The notes: a model not told the origin generated them from the sequence alone. Positions 1 through 11,140 are shown, numbered from the stretch's first letter. The stretch: DNA of 64,000 nucleotides from Chromohalobacter moromii (GCF_023091865.1 NZ_JAHXDI010000004.1:310001-374000), one strand, 5' to 3'. Numbers and translations: made by a program.

Positions 1-255
1 GGCGCCAAGCCTTATCATCAGGCCTACGCGCGGGGCGTCAAGTTGATCGGCGCGACGTGCCACTACGTCACTGAAGAGCTCGATGCGGGACCCATCATCG
101 AGCAGGACATACAGCGCGTGACGCACTGCCATACCGCTGAGGATCTGGTGCGTCTAGGGCGTGACGTCGAAAAAGCTGTGTTGGCGCGGGGACTACGTTG
201 GCATTTACAGGACCGAGTCCTGATCCATGGCAATAAGACGGTCGTCTTTGCCTGA
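1..255 (+). CDS. purU: Formyltetrahydrofolate deformylase, C-terminal 84 residues (5' end outside window)
   Basis: The reading frame is open from base 1 and ends with TGA at 253-255. The visible part is the end of the formyltransferase-like catalytic domain, with the typical stretch [19 protein letters not shown] and the C-terminal HGNKTVVF. PurU hydrolyses 10-formyl-THF to formate and THF and so balances one-carbon pools and feeds formate to PurT. The N-terminal ACT domain and the catalytic Asn/His lie outside the window, so activity cannot be judged. It converges with dinB, whose stop codon lies 6 bp away. Confidence 0.9.
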   Translation, partial: GAKPYHQAYARGVKLIGATCHYVTEELDAGPIIEQDIQRVTHCHTAEDLVRLGRDVEKAVLARGLRWHLQDRVLIHGNKTVVFA

Positions 256-261
256 AGGGAA

Positions 262-1308
262 TCAGTCGAAGAGCGTCATCTGTCGTTGTTGCGCCTCGGG
301 CGTTAGTCGCACGCCGACCCCCAGCAGGCGAACGGGGCGCTCGCCGCGTGCCCAGGCGCCGTCCAGCAAGGCTTGAAAGCGGGCCGCGAGCGCCTCGCGG
401 CCCGTGGCTTCAAGGGTCGTGCTGCTGAAATCATTGAAGCGAACCTTGACGAACAGCTTTTGAATGCCCGGTGTGCCGTGCCGTCTCAGACGCGCCAGCA
501 AGCGCTCAATGAGCGGCGCGAGTGCGTCATGGCAACTAGCCAAGTCGGGCAGATCGCGGTGATATGTCGTCTCCACGCTGACGGATTTGCGTTCACGCTC
601 GATCTGTACCGGGCGTTCGTCGATGCCTCGCGCCAGCTCGAATAGCCGCCGTCCGAACTTGCCAAAGCGCTCCACCAGAGATTCGAGGGGCCATTCGCGC
701 AGGTCGTGGCAGGTCACGATCTGCAATGCCTCGAGCTTGGCCGCCGTCGCCGGGCCGACACCGTGCAACTGCTTGACGGGCAACGCGAGGAGGAAAGCCT
801 CGACTTCATCGGGTGCGATCACTCGGAGCCCATCCGGTTTGTCCCAGTCGCTGGCCAGCTTGGCGAGAAACTTGCTGGGCGCCGCCCCCACAGAGATGAC
901 GATTCCCGTTCTCGCCAACGCTTCTTGTTTGAGCCATTTGGCCATCCAGGTCGCGCTTCCCTGAAAGCGTGTGACCTCGCTGACATCCAGATACGCTTCG
1001 TCGAGGGACAGGGGCTCCACCAGTGACGTCAGCTCTTGGAACAGCGCTTGGATGCGAGCCGAGACGGCACGGTATTTGTCGAAGTCCGGGGAGAGTCGCG
1101 TCAGATGCGGGCACAGGCGCATGGCACGCGCCATGGGCATGGCTGAATGGATGCCGAAGGCGCGCGCGGGGTAATTGCAAGTGGCGACAACGCCGCGCAT
1201 CTCAGGGCTGCTGCCGATCGCCAAGGGAATGTCGCGTAACGCTGGATCGTCGCGCATTTCCACGGCGGCATAAAAGCAGTCGCAATCGGCATGAAGGATC
1301 TTGCGCAT
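262..1308 (-). CDS. dinB: DNA polymerase IV (Y-family translesion polymerase)
   Basis: 348 residues, the usual length for DinB. The N-terminus MRKILHADCDCFYAAVE carries the first metal-binding Asp of Y-family polymerases, and the palm motif SLDEAYLDV around residues 102-110 carries the catalytic Asp-Glu pair. Helix-hairpin-helix and little-finger regions follow. The last residues QRQMTLFD form a sliding-clamp binding motif, so the protein is complete and should be recruited by DnaN. It performs error-prone bypass of lesions after DNA damage. It begins 18 bp after lexA on the same strand, so the two probably form one SOS operon under LexA. Confidence 0.95.
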   Translation of the reverse strand: MRKILHADCDCFYAAVEMRDDPALRDIPLAIGSSPEMRGVVATCNYPARAFGIHSAMPMARAMRLCPHLTRLSPDFDKYRAVSARIQALFQELTSLVEPLSLDEAYLDVSEVTRFQGSATWMAKWLKQEALARTGIVISVGAAPSKFLAKLASDWDKPDGLRVIAPDEVEAFLLALPVKQLHGVGPATAAKLEALQIVTCHDLREWPLESLVERFGKFGRRLFELARGIDERPVQIERERKSVSVETTYHRDLPDLASCHDALAPLIERLLARLRRHGTPGIQKLFVKVRFNDFSSTTLEATGREALAARFQALLDGAWARGERPVRLLGVGVRLTPEAQQRQMTLFD

Positions 1309-1326
1309 GATGAACGGCGTGTCGGC

Positions 1327-1965
1327 TCAGTGCAGGCCGTTACCGCCACCGCCACGAATCACGCCGACGCCGAGGCCTTCGATCTCGAGATCCTGGTGAC
1401 GTAGGTCGACCTCTATGGGGGAAAAATCCTCGTTCTCGGCGAGCAGCCAGACATGATGACCTTGACGCTTGAAGCGCTTGACGGTGACATCGTCTTCCAG
1501 ACGGGCGACGACGATCTGGCCGTCGCGAATCTGCTGGGTGCGATGCACGGCGAGCAGATCGCCATCGAGAATGCCGGCATTTTTCATCGAGAGCCCGCGG
1601 ACACGTAGCAGATAATCGGCGCGGGGTGTGAAGTAGTCCGGTGCGAGCGGGCAGTGTCGGTCAATGTGCGCTGCGGCGAGAATTGGGCTACCGGCGGCGA
1701 CCTCACCGACGACCGGCAGGCCGTCGTCGTTGGTTAAGGCGGTGTCGTCTTCTGCAGTGAGGCGGATGCCACGCGACGTGCCGGGGATCATGCGAATGAC
1801 CCCCTTTCGGTCGAGCGCACGAAGATGTTCCTCGGCGGCGTTCGGCGAGCGAAAGCCCAAGGCCCGGGCAATTTCGGCGCGCGTCGGTGGGTAGCCAAGC
1901 TCATTCATGGTTTTGACGATAAAATCAAAGACATGTTGCTGGCGCGAAGTTAACGAGCGAGACAT
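1327..1965 (-). CDS. lexA: SOS repressor LexA
   Basis: 212 residues from the ATG at 1963-1965, which has a GGAGG ribosome site just upstream; the frame stays open further upstream but that extension does not resemble LexA. The N-terminal winged helix (residues 1-65) contains the recognition segment [14 protein letters not shown]. The self-cleavage site is Ala91-Gly92 (GEVAAGSP), with nucleophile Ser126 in RGLSMKNAG and Lys163 in VTVKRFK, so it should autoproteolyse with RecA filaments. It is divergent from psrA, as in Pseudomonas, and is followed by dinB. The promoter region holds likely SOS boxes, which suggests autoregulation. Confidence 0.96.
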   Translation of the reverse strand: MSRSLTSRQQHVFDFIVKTMNELGYPPTRAEIARALGFRSPNAAEEHLRALDRKGVIRMIPGTSRGIRLTAEDDTALTNDDGLPVVGEVAAGSPILAAAHIDRHCPLAPDYFTPRADYLLRVRGLSMKNAGILDGDLLAVHRTQQIRDGQIVVARLEDDVTVKRFKRQGHHVWLLAENEDFSPIEVDLRHQDLEIEGLGVGVIRGGGGNGLH

Positions 1966-1987
1966 GGGGCCTCCGGCAGGCGCTGAC

Positions 1988-2020
1988 GTGTTCAAGCATA
2001 CAGTATGTGATTGTATCCAG
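1988..2020 (-). promoter_or_regulatory. Putative tandem LexA (SOS) boxes upstream of lexA
   Basis: Reading on the minus strand, two imperfect 16-bp boxes lie side by side: CTGGATACAATCACAT (2005-2020) and CTGTATGCTTGAACAC (1988-2003). Each keeps the CTG half and several central positions of the gammaproteobacterial consensus CTG-N10-CAG, but neither is perfect at its far end. The first covers the -10 hexamer of the lexA promoter, which is where a repressor should sit. Tandem boxes at lexA are known from E. coli. The assignment rests on position as much as on sequence. Confidence 0.45.
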
Positions 2021-2037
2021 TCTTTGGCGCGGTGCAA
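2010..2037 (-). promoter_or_regulatory. Probable sigma-70 promoter of lexA-dinB
   Basis: On the minus strand TTGCAC (2032-2037) is separated by 16 bp from TACAAT (2010-2015). The -10 is a one-mismatch match; the -35 is weak, as expected of a promoter repressed and derepressed by LexA. It overlaps the proposed SOS box. Confidence 0.5.
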
Positions 2038-2086
2038 CCATCCGCGGGGGCATTCTCTCAGGGCAGAGTGTTTCAAACGTGGAGAT

Positions 2087-2115
2087 TTGTCGTTATCGAC
2101 CTCAAGGCTTAGAAT
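2087..2115 (+). promoter_or_regulatory. Probable sigma-70 promoter of psrA
   Basis: TTGTCG (2087-2092), 17 bp spacer, TAGAAT (2110-2115). Transcription would start near 2122, just before or within the PsrA-type palindrome, which fits autorepression. Confidence 0.55.
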
Positions 2116-2125
2116 CGAATTGTTT

Positions 2126-2139
2126 TAAACATTCGTTTA
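2126..2139. promoter_or_regulatory. PsrA-type operator
   Basis: The perfect palindrome TAAAC-ATTC-GTTTA matches the published PsrA motif of Pseudomonas, (G/C)AAAC-N2-4-GTTT(G/C), apart from the outermost base. It lies between the psrA -10 box and the psrA start codon, so bound PsrA would block its own transcription. In Pseudomonas long-chain fatty acids release PsrA from such sites. Confidence 0.65.
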
Positions 2140-2158
2140 TTCCACGCGGGGCGCCCCC

Positions 2159-2818
2159 ATGGCTCAGACAGATACAGTGACGCGCATTCTCGATACCGCC
2201 GAGGTCCTGTTTGCCGAGCGGGGGTTCGCCGAGACCTCGCTACGTACCATCACCAGCAAGGCTAAGGTCAATCTGGCGGCGGTCAACTATCATTTTGGGT
2301 CCAAAAAGGCGCTCATCCAGGCGGTCTTTGCACGCTATCTCGATCCTTTTTCAGAGCGTTTTCATCAAGCCTTGGATGAGCTCGAGGTGCAATATCGGGG
2401 CGAGGCCATTCCTCTCGAAGTGTTGTTGGAGACGCTGGCACGTACGGTGTTGGAAGTCCCCGCCGAGCGCAATAGCCTCAAGGTGTTCATGCGCTTACTG
2501 GGACTGGCTTATACCCAGGCCCAGGGCCACTTGCGCCGTTACATTCAGGAGCACTATGGCAATGTATTCTCACGCTTCAGCGACCTAGTGCGTCGTGCCA
2601 CGCCGGAACTACCCGAGGCGGAGCGCTTCTGGCGATTACACTTCATGCTGGGTACAGTGATCTTCACGCTGTCGGGGCTCGATGCCTTGCGCGATATCGC
2701 CGACAAGGATTATCACGAGCATGTCAGTGTCCGCGATTTGATTCGACGTCTACGTCCGGTGGTCGTGGCTGGCATGCAGGCGCCATTGCCCGATGATGCT
2801 CTCAAGGTGGCGGGATGA
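2159..2818 (+). CDS. psrA: TetR-family regulator PsrA-like
   Basis: 219 residues with an N-terminal TetR helix-turn-helix (residues 8-55): ERGFAETSLRTITSKAKVNL followed by AAVNYHFGSKKALIQAV is very close to Pseudomonas PsrA. The C-terminal ligand domain is all-helical. PsrA senses long-chain fatty acids and represses beta-oxidation genes and itself; in Pseudomonas it also activates rpoS. The divergent position next to lexA is the same as in Pseudomonas, and a matching operator lies just upstream. The stop codon overlaps the next start (ATGA), so the L,D-transpeptidase is probably translationally coupled to it. Confidence 0.88.
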   Translation: MAQTDTVTRILDTAEVLFAERGFAETSLRTITSKAKVNLAAVNYHFGSKKALIQAVFARYLDPFSERFHQALDELEVQYRGEAIPLEVLLETLARTVLEVPAERNSLKVFMRLLGLAYTQAQGHLRRYIQEHYGNVFSRFSDLVRRATPELPEAERFWRLHFMLGTVIFTLSGLDALRDIADKDYHEHVSVRDLIRRLRPVVVAGMQAPLPDDALKVAG

Positions 2819-3336
2819 TGCGAACGCCGCAACTCGCCGATCTTCCCCCCAAGCGGGGTGTCTGGCTGGAAATCGATCTTGGCGCGCAGTCGCTGACGAT
2901 CCGCGAAGGCGATGTGTGCCGCGAGACGTTCGCGATTTCCTCGGGGGAGCACGGTATTGGGCAGCACGAGGGCAGCGGTCAGACGCCTGTGGGGTGGCAC
3001 TATGTGCGTGCGGTCATCGGTGAGGGAATGGCGCCCGGCAGTGTCTTTCGCGGACGGCGTCCCACCGGCGAGATATTTTCGCCCGAACTAGCCCGTGCCC
3101 ATCCCGAGCGGGATTGGATATTGACGCGTATCCTGTGGTTGTGTGGTTTGGAACGCGGTGTCAACCGCGGCGGCGATGTGGATAGTCAGCGCCGCTATAT
3201 ATACCTGCATGGCACGCCCGCCGACCAGCCAATGGGAACGCCGGCTTCGCACGGTTGCATTCGGCTACGCGATGAGACATTGCTGGCCGTGTTCGAGGCC
3301 GCACCGGCCGGCACGCCGGTTTGGCTACATGACTGA
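2815..3336 (+). CDS. L,D-transpeptidase (YkuD domain protein)
   Basis: 173 residues, essentially one YkuD catalytic domain. The signature HGTPADQPMGTPASHGCIR (about residues 139-157) supplies the catalytic His and the Cys of SHGCIR. Such enzymes form 3-3 crosslinks in peptidoglycan or attach proteins to it. No signal peptide or lipobox is visible at the N-terminus (MMRTPQLADLPPKRG), which is odd for an enzyme acting in the periplasm; this short cytosolic-looking form is known in Pseudomonas relatives and its role is unclear. It overlaps psrA by 4 bp and is followed by nagZ, another cell-wall gene. Confidence 0.85.
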   Translation: MMRTPQLADLPPKRGVWLEIDLGAQSLTIREGDVCRETFAISSGEHGIGQHEGSGQTPVGWHYVRAVIGEGMAPGSVFRGRRPTGEIFSPELARAHPERDWILTRILWLCGLERGVNRGGDVDSQRRYIYLHGTPADQPMGTPASHGCIRLRDETLLAVFEAAPAGTPVWLHD

Positions 3337-3418
3337 GAGGGTGTTTACACAAGGGCTGCGCTCGACGTAGTGCTGCTCACCGCCTAGAATCCTTCCTCCA
3401 TTTGCCAGGAGCGCGACG

Positions 3419-4441
3419 ATGACCCAACCTCTCGGCCCGGTCATGCTGGACATCGAAGGTACTCAACTCAGCGACGACGAACGTCATCTTCTGGCTCGCT
3501 CCGAGATCGGTGGGGTGATCCTGTTCAAGCGCAATACGCACGATGCCGAGCAAGTGCGCGCCTTGACCCGAGCGATTCGCGACGTGCGACCTGACGTGCT
3601 GCTGGCGATCGACCAAGAAGGCGGGCGTGTCCAACGCCTGCAGAACGGCGTCACGCGGCTGCCGTCCATGGCGACGCTGGCTGCCGGGTATGCCGAGGCC
3701 CCTGACGCGACTCGCACCCTGGTCCATGAAGCCGGCTGGCTGTTGGGCATGGAAATGGCGGCCTGCGGGTTCGATATTACCTTTGCCCCAGTGCTCGACG
3801 TTGATGACCAGCGTTCGCCGGCCATCGGCGATCGGAGCTTTTCCGCCGACCCCGAGGTCGTCACGGTGCTCGGCGAGGCTTTTATCGATGGGTTGCACGA
3901 GGCCGGCATGATCGCTGTGGGTAAGCACTTCCCAGGCCATGGCGGTGTCAGCCTCGACTCGCATCATGCTTTGCCCGAGGACACACGTTCATTATCGGCG
4001 TTGCGCGAGCATGATCTGGTTCCTTTCAAGAGGCTCTCCGGCAAGTTGGATGCGGTGATGCCGGCGCATGTGGTGTATACCGCGTTCGATTCGCGCCCGG
4101 CGGGCTTTTCCCCTTCCTGGCTTGGCATGTTGCGCGAGGAGTTGGCGTTCAAGGGCGTGGTGTTTTCCGATGACCTAAGCATGGCCGGTGCACACGTGGC
4201 TGGGCCGCCCACGGCACGTGCCGTGGCCGCCTGGGCAGCGGGATGTGACATGGTACTGGTGTGTAACGATCGCCCGGCGGCGCTCGAGATCATCGACGCG
4301 GCGGCGGGCCATTCTTCCAAGCGCCTGGGCAAGTTGCGTTACGGTCGGGCCCGCCCTGAGCTTGAAACACTACCCGCGCTGGCGCGGTGGCGTCGCGCCC
4401 ATGCACGTTTCGAGGCACTCTCGGAAACGCCTACGAACTGA
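3419..4441 (+). CDS. nagZ: Beta-N-acetylhexosaminidase NagZ (GH3)
   Basis: 340 residues, the normal size of the cytosolic single-domain NagZ. Family motifs present are AIDQEGGRVQRL (about 62-73), the general acid/base loop KHFPGHGGVSLDSHHALP (about 169) and the nucleophile Asp in FSDDLSMAG (about 249). It removes GlcNAc from GlcNAc-anhydroMurNAc muropeptides imported by AmpG during peptidoglycan recycling, giving the signal molecules for AmpC induction where AmpR exists. No signal peptide. The gene lies in a plus-strand run of envelope and purine-salvage genes, as in Pseudomonas. Confidence 0.95.
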   Translation: MTQPLGPVMLDIEGTQLSDDERHLLARSEIGGVILFKRNTHDAEQVRALTRAIRDVRPDVLLAIDQEGGRVQRLQNGVTRLPSMATLAAGYAEAPDATRTLVHEAGWLLGMEMAACGFDITFAPVLDVDDQRSPAIGDRSFSADPEVVTVLGEAFIDGLHEAGMIAVGKHFPGHGGVSLDSHHALPEDTRSLSALREHDLVPFKRLSGKLDAVMPAHVVYTAFDSRPAGFSPSWLGMLREELAFKGVVFSDDLSMAGAHVAGPPTARAVAAWAAGCDMVLVCNDRPAALEIIDAAAGHSSKRLGKLRYGRARPELETLPALARWRRAHARFEALSETPTN

Positions 4442-4496
4442 CCTTGCCACTGGCTATCGACGTCGCTACCTGTACTAGCTAGAAGGAAGGATCCTC

Positions 4497-5825
4497 GTGT
4501 TCGATTTTTTCTCTCCCGTGATGGATTGGGTTCAAACCACCCTGGGCATGCCGCTTTGGGTGGCGGCGATTGGCCTAGTCGTCGCCCTGACGCTGATCGT
4601 CGATCTGGTGAGCTGGGTTGTCATCTGGCGTGTGGGGCCGTTGCTGGAGAAAACCAGCAACCGCTGGGCGGACATCCTGATCAAGGCACTGCGGCGACCG
4701 CTGCGCCTCTGGATCTGGCTGATGGGGGCTACGCTCTGCCTGACCGTCGTTCGTTATCATTGGGACATCGAGTGGGCGGAGGGGCATCTGGCCCAGGCGC
4801 GCGCCGTCATTACGTTGCTCTTGTTGGCCTGGGCGGGGCTCAGGGCCGTAAAGCTTCTCGAGAAACGCTTAGTTTTTCCCCCGGGCGGGCATCGCGCCAA
4901 GTCCATGGATGCCGATACGGCGTCGGCCGTGTCCAAGATACTGGGGGCGATAGTCGTCGTCATTATCGGGCTGTTGATTCTTTCGAGCCTGGGGGTCTCG
5001 CCCTCGGGGGTGGCCGCCTTCGGTGGGGCCGGCGGGCTGATAATCGGCTTCGCTGCCAAAGATATGCTGGCCAATTTCTTGGGCGGTTTAATGATTCATC
5101 TGGACAAGCCGTTTCGTGTTGGCGATTGGATCAAATCTCCAGATCGCGATATAGAAGGGGTCGTGGAAGATATCGGCTGGCGCTTGACGCGTATCCGCAC
5201 CTTCGCGTCGCGTCCGATCTATATCCCTAACTCCGCCTTCAGTAACCTGGTGCTCGAGAACCCTTCGCGGATGTGGAATCGGCGCCTTTTCGAGACCATC
5301 CGGCTACGTTATACCGATATCGAACGCGTAACGGGGATCGTCAAGGCGATTCGCTCGATGCTCGATGCGCATGATGACGTAGATGCCAATGAGCAAATCC
5401 TGGTGTACTTTCAGAGCTATGGCGAACATGCACTAGAGCTGATCGTATATGCGTTTGCCAAGACGACTGACTGGGCCGAATTCCAGACGATGAAGCAGGA
5501 CATTTTGCTGCGTGTCTACGATATCGTGCGCGAGCATGAGGCGCGTCTGGCGTTGCCCGCCTCCGAACTACATATTGCCGGGCCGGTCGCGCTCACCGAC
5601 GAGACGAACCGTGATAACGTCCAGGATGATGCCGACAATGACAGTGATGCCGGCAGCGAAAACACCGATGACGATGTCCAGCATGAGGCATCCGACAATA
5701 CCCACTCGCGGGCGGCGCCTGACCGCGAGGCCCCCTATACGTCGTCTCGCCAGCGTTCGCGAAACGCTGGTCGAGGCGAAGTGAACGATGCTTCCCAGGA
5801 TCACGATCAGGAATCCGATGCCTAA
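4497..5825 (+). CDS. MscS-family mechanosensitive channel
   Basis: 442 residues from a GTG start with AGAAGGAAGG upstream. About four hydrophobic segments are followed by the pore-lining helix and gate-like region (PSGVAAFGGAGGLIIGFAAK, about residues 170-190) and the MscS beta domain (FRVGDWIK, then EGVVEDIGWRLTRIRTF). It should be an inner-membrane channel releasing solutes on hypo-osmotic shock, an important function in a halophile. The last about 70 residues form a low-complexity Asp/Glu/Asn-rich cytoplasmic tail not found in E. coli MscS. The 3' end overlaps the start of the next gene by 8 bp. Confidence 0.9.
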   Translation: MFDFFSPVMDWVQTTLGMPLWVAAIGLVVALTLIVDLVSWVVIWRVGPLLEKTSNRWADILIKALRRPLRLWIWLMGATLCLTVVRYHWDIEWAEGHLAQARAVITLLLLAWAGLRAVKLLEKRLVFPPGGHRAKSMDADTASAVSKILGAIVVVIIGLLILSSLGVSPSGVAAFGGAGGLIIGFAAKDMLANFLGGLMIHLDKPFRVGDWIKSPDRDIEGVVEDIGWRLTRIRTFASRPIYIPNSAFSNLVLENPSRMWNRRLFETIRLRYTDIERVTGIVKAIRSMLDAHDDVDANEQILVYFQSYGEHALELIVYAFAKTTDWAEFQTMKQDILLRVYDIVREHEARLALPASELHIAGPVALTDETNRDNVQDDADNDSDAGSENTDDDVQHEASDNTHSRAAPDREAPYTSSRQRSRNAGRGEVNDASQDHDQESDA

Positions 5826-6399
5826 TCAATCTACTCCCGTGTGCCAGGAATCCCTGGCGACCATGCGCGATGTCATGGCGCATGCCGATTGCCTCATTTC
5901 TCAGCAGGAAGTCGAGCGCGCCCTCGACCGTATGGCTGATGAGATCACTCACGATCTGGGTGACACATTGCCGGTCTTTTACTGCGTGATGAACGGCGGA
6001 CTGATCACCACGGGGCATCTGCTGACGCGGCTCGGCTTCCCGCTGGAAGTGGATTATCTCCATGCGACACGCTATCGCGGTGGGATGCGCGGGGGCGAGC
6101 TATTCTGGCGCGTCTCGCCCGAGATTCCCATGGCCGGTCGCCATGTAGTGATCGTTGACGACATTCTCGACGAGGGCACGACGCTGGCGGCGATTCTGGA
6201 CTATTGCCGTCAGGCGGGTGCGGCGAGTATTTCGACAGCGGTACTGGTCGACAAGCGTCACGATCGTAAGGCAGTGCCGGGGCTTCAGGCGGATTATTGC
6301 AGCCTTGAGGTCGTCGACCGCTATGTGTTCGGTTTCGGTATGGACTATAAGGGCTACTGGCGCAATGCGCCGGGGATTTTCGCTCCGCGCGGTATGTGA
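5818..6399 (+). CDS. hpt: Hypoxanthine-guanine phosphoribosyltransferase family protein
   Basis: 193 residues from the ATG at 5818, which lies inside the end of the MscS gene (8-bp overlap). The PRPP-binding motif VVIVDDILDEGTTLAAIL (about residues 108-125) and the N-terminal substrate segment FYCVMNGGLITTGHLL are those of the purine phosphoribosyltransferases found next to nagZ in Pseudomonas. It salvages hypoxanthine or guanine with PRPP to give IMP or GMP. The frame is open upstream to 5788, but the ATG at 5818 best matches homologue length. Substrate preference cannot be read from sequence alone. Confidence 0.88.
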   Translation: MPNQSTPVCQESLATMRDVMAHADCLISQQEVERALDRMADEITHDLGDTLPVFYCVMNGGLITTGHLLTRLGFPLEVDYLHATRYRGGMRGGELFWRVSPEIPMAGRHVVIVDDILDEGTTLAAILDYCRQAGAASISTAVLVDKRHDRKAVPGLQADYCSLEVVDRYVFGFGMDYKGYWRNAPGIFAPRGM

Positions 6400-6478
6400 G
6401 CGTACGCTCTGCCACAATGAAGCCGTATGCATGAGCTAGCTCGCATCGTCTTTTCGCAGTAGAAGGTGAGGGGTAGTG

Positions 6479-7582
6479 ATGACGGAATCCGAGATACTCT
6501 TCGAGGAGCGGCCCACACGTGACGGCGGGTGCCTCGGCATCGCCACGTTGAATGCGCCCGGCAGCCTCAATGCCTTGTCACTGGCGATGATCACCGCGCT
6601 GCATGCCAAGCTCGACGCCTGGGCGGAAGACGTGTCGGTGCATGCGGTGTGGCTGCAAGGCATGGGCGACAAGGCCTTTTGTGCGGGCGGCGATGTGGTC
6701 GCCTTGTATCGTGCCATGACGACGTCGCCAGGGGACGAGGGAGAGGCCGCTCGGGCTTACTTCGGGGCCGAGTATCGTCTCGATCATTTCCTTCATCACT
6801 ACCCCAAGCCCCTTGTCGTCTGGGGCGACGGCGTCGCCATGGGGGGCGGTCTGGGGCTATTGGTTGCCGCCGATCACCGTATCGTGACCGACACCAGCCG
6901 CCTGGCAATGCCGGAAATAAGCATTGGTCTATATCCTGATGTTGGAGCCAGCTGGTTTTTCCAGCGCATGCCTCGTGGCGTGGGGCTTTATCTGGGCGTG
7001 ACCGGTGCCCAGCTCAATGCACGCGATGCCCTTGAACTGGGATTGGCGGATCGCGTCATCGCCAGTGAGGCGCGCCAGGACGTGCTCAAGGCCTTGGAAA
7101 ATGCCGATTATCGCCACCCGCAGCAGGCGGTGAGGGAGGTCTTGCGTGGTTTCGAGAACCGTGCATTGGCACCTGAGGCCGAGGTCATGCCGCGTCTGGA
7201 TCATCTTCAGGTCTTGAGCGATGCGGCGGATATCACGCAAGTAGTACGCCGCATTCTCGATGACCCCCGCGAGGATGCCTGGCTGGCCGCCAACCGCGCG
7301 CGTTTGGCGGCAGGTTGTCCGGCCACGGCGCACTTGGTGTGGCGCATGCTGTGTCGGCACCGGCATGGTAGCTTGGCGGAGACGTTTCGCGATGAGTTGA
7401 TGCTCTCGGTGCAATGTTGTCGACATACGGAATTGGCTGAAGGCATTCGCGCGCTGCTGATCGACAAGGATCGGACGCCGCAATGGGCGTATACGGATGT
7501 CGCCAACGTACCAGCGAGCTACATTGATGGCTTTTTCATGCCGCTTTGGGATGCTGAAACGCATCCGCTGGCCGATCTTTGA
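6479..7582 (+). CDS. Enoyl-CoA hydratase/isomerase family protein, 3-hydroxyisobutyryl-CoA hydrolase-like
   Basis: 367 residues, longer than classical crotonases (about 260) and typical of the HIBYL-CoA hydrolase (ECH_2) group. The oxyanion-hole segments are KAFCAGGDVVALYRAM (about residues 63-78) and GDGVAMGGGLGLLVAADHRI (about 117-136), and the catalytic region MPEISIGLYPDVGASWFFQ is intact. In valine degradation this enzyme releases 3-hydroxyisobutyrate from its CoA ester; other short 3-hydroxyacyl-CoA substrates are possible. No other valine-pathway gene lies nearby. A GTG directly before the ATG is an alternative start. Confidence 0.82.
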   Translation: MTESEILFEERPTRDGGCLGIATLNAPGSLNALSLAMITALHAKLDAWAEDVSVHAVWLQGMGDKAFCAGGDVVALYRAMTTSPGDEGEAARAYFGAEYRLDHFLHHYPKPLVVWGDGVAMGGGLGLLVAADHRIVTDTSRLAMPEISIGLYPDVGASWFFQRMPRGVGLYLGVTGAQLNARDALELGLADRVIASEARQDVLKALENADYRHPQQAVREVLRGFENRALAPEAEVMPRLDHLQVLSDAADITQVVRRILDDPREDAWLAANRARLAAGCPATAHLVWRMLCRHRHGSLAETFRDELMLSVQCCRHTELAEGIRALLIDKDRTPQWAYTDVANVPASYIDGFFMPLWDAETHPLADL

Positions 7583-7607
7583 GCTGTCCGAGCTGGTGAG
7601 TCGAGCA

Positions 7608-8441
7608 TCAGCGCGGACTGAAGCGTCGCGTCAGGCTGGTCTCGGCGATCATGCGCGTGGAAATCTCCTCGATGGAGAAACGTGTAGTGTCGATATAGGG
7701 GATATGGTAGCGGCGAAACAGTGCCTCGGCCTGCTGCAATTCCTGCATGCATTGATCCATTGAACAGTACCGACTATTGGGGCGACGCTCGCTGCGAATC
7801 GCCGCGAGTCGGCGTGGGTCGATGGTCAAGGCGAATAGCTTGTGGCGATAAGGCGCCAACGCCTTAGGCATGCTCAGCGTGCCGTCTTCATCCAAATCAT
7901 CCTCGGTAAGGGGGTAGTTGGCGGCTTGAATGCCGAATTGCAGCGCCAGATAAAGCGAGGTGGGTGTCTTGCCGCAACGTGAGACGCCGACCAGGATGAC
8001 ATCGGCCTGATCGTATTGGTGCGTGCGTGCGCCATCGTCATTGTCGAGCGCGAAGTGCACGGCATCGATGCGATGCATATAAATGTCGTCGCGGCCAATG
8101 GCATGGGTGCGTCCCACCGTATACGTGGAGTGGGTCGCAAGCTCTTCTTCGAGCGGGGCCAGGAATGTCGAAAAGATGTCTATCTTGAAGCCCGGCGCAT
8201 CGGCAATGATGGCGCGGATTGCCTGATCGACGATGGTGTCGATCACGATAGGGCGAGCGCCGTCACGATCGGCGGTCTGGGCGATGATGGCCGCCAGAGT
8301 GTGGGCTTTTTCCAGCGTGTCGATATAGGGTTTGACCACCAGGTTGAGCTCGACGTCCTCGAATTGAGCAAGCAGGCTGCGGCCCAGTGTTTCCGCGGTG
8401 ATGCCGGTACCATCGGATATGAAGTAAGCGGTGCGGGGCAT
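7608..8441 (-). CDS. ppsR: Phosphoenolpyruvate synthase regulatory protein (bifunctional kinase/pyrophosphorylase)
   Basis: 277 residues, full length. The N-terminus [20 protein letters not shown] and the P-loop [15 protein letters not shown] (about residues 152-166) are diagnostic for the DUF299/PpsR family. It inactivates PEP synthase by ADP-dependent phosphorylation of an active-site Thr and reactivates it by Pi-dependent phosphorolysis. It is divergent from ppsA across a 267-bp gap, the standard arrangement in gammaproteobacteria, so the two genes can be regulated together. Confidence 0.94.
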   Translation of the reverse strand: MPRTAYFISDGTGITAETLGRSLLAQFEDVELNLVVKPYIDTLEKAHTLAAIIAQTADRDGARPIVIDTIVDQAIRAIIADAPGFKIDIFSTFLAPLEEELATHSTYTVGRTHAIGRDDIYMHRIDAVHFALDNDDGARTHQYDQADVILVGVSRCGKTPTSLYLALQFGIQAANYPLTEDDLDEDGTLSMPKALAPYRHKLFALTIDPRRLAAIRSERRPNSRYCSMDQCMQELQQAEALFRRYHIPYIDTTRFSIEEISTRMIAETSLTRRFSPR

Positions 8442-8708
8442 GGCGAATGTCCGAACGTGGCGAAAATGATGTGTCTATTCTCTGGCTCCTTTCTAACAAG
8501 CGCAAATAGGCGTTCGTCGCGCTCGGCACGGCGACTACAAGAATGTTCGAAAATGCCGCGTTGTTGTAAAAATACTCCAACCCCTTCGCTATTAGACCAA
8601 TGGTGAATAGCCAGGCCCCTTGGTAGGGTACGAGCATTCGCCGCGCCCCGCGCGGCACTGGCTGTGACGACGTCGTCATCGCGACCGTCCTGACTCGAGG
8701 GGGTTCTC

Positions 8709-11099
<2,391 letters not shown>

Positions 11100-11140
11100 C
11101 GTGTTCCTTCATCGGCGCGATACATCTCCATGCGGTATCA

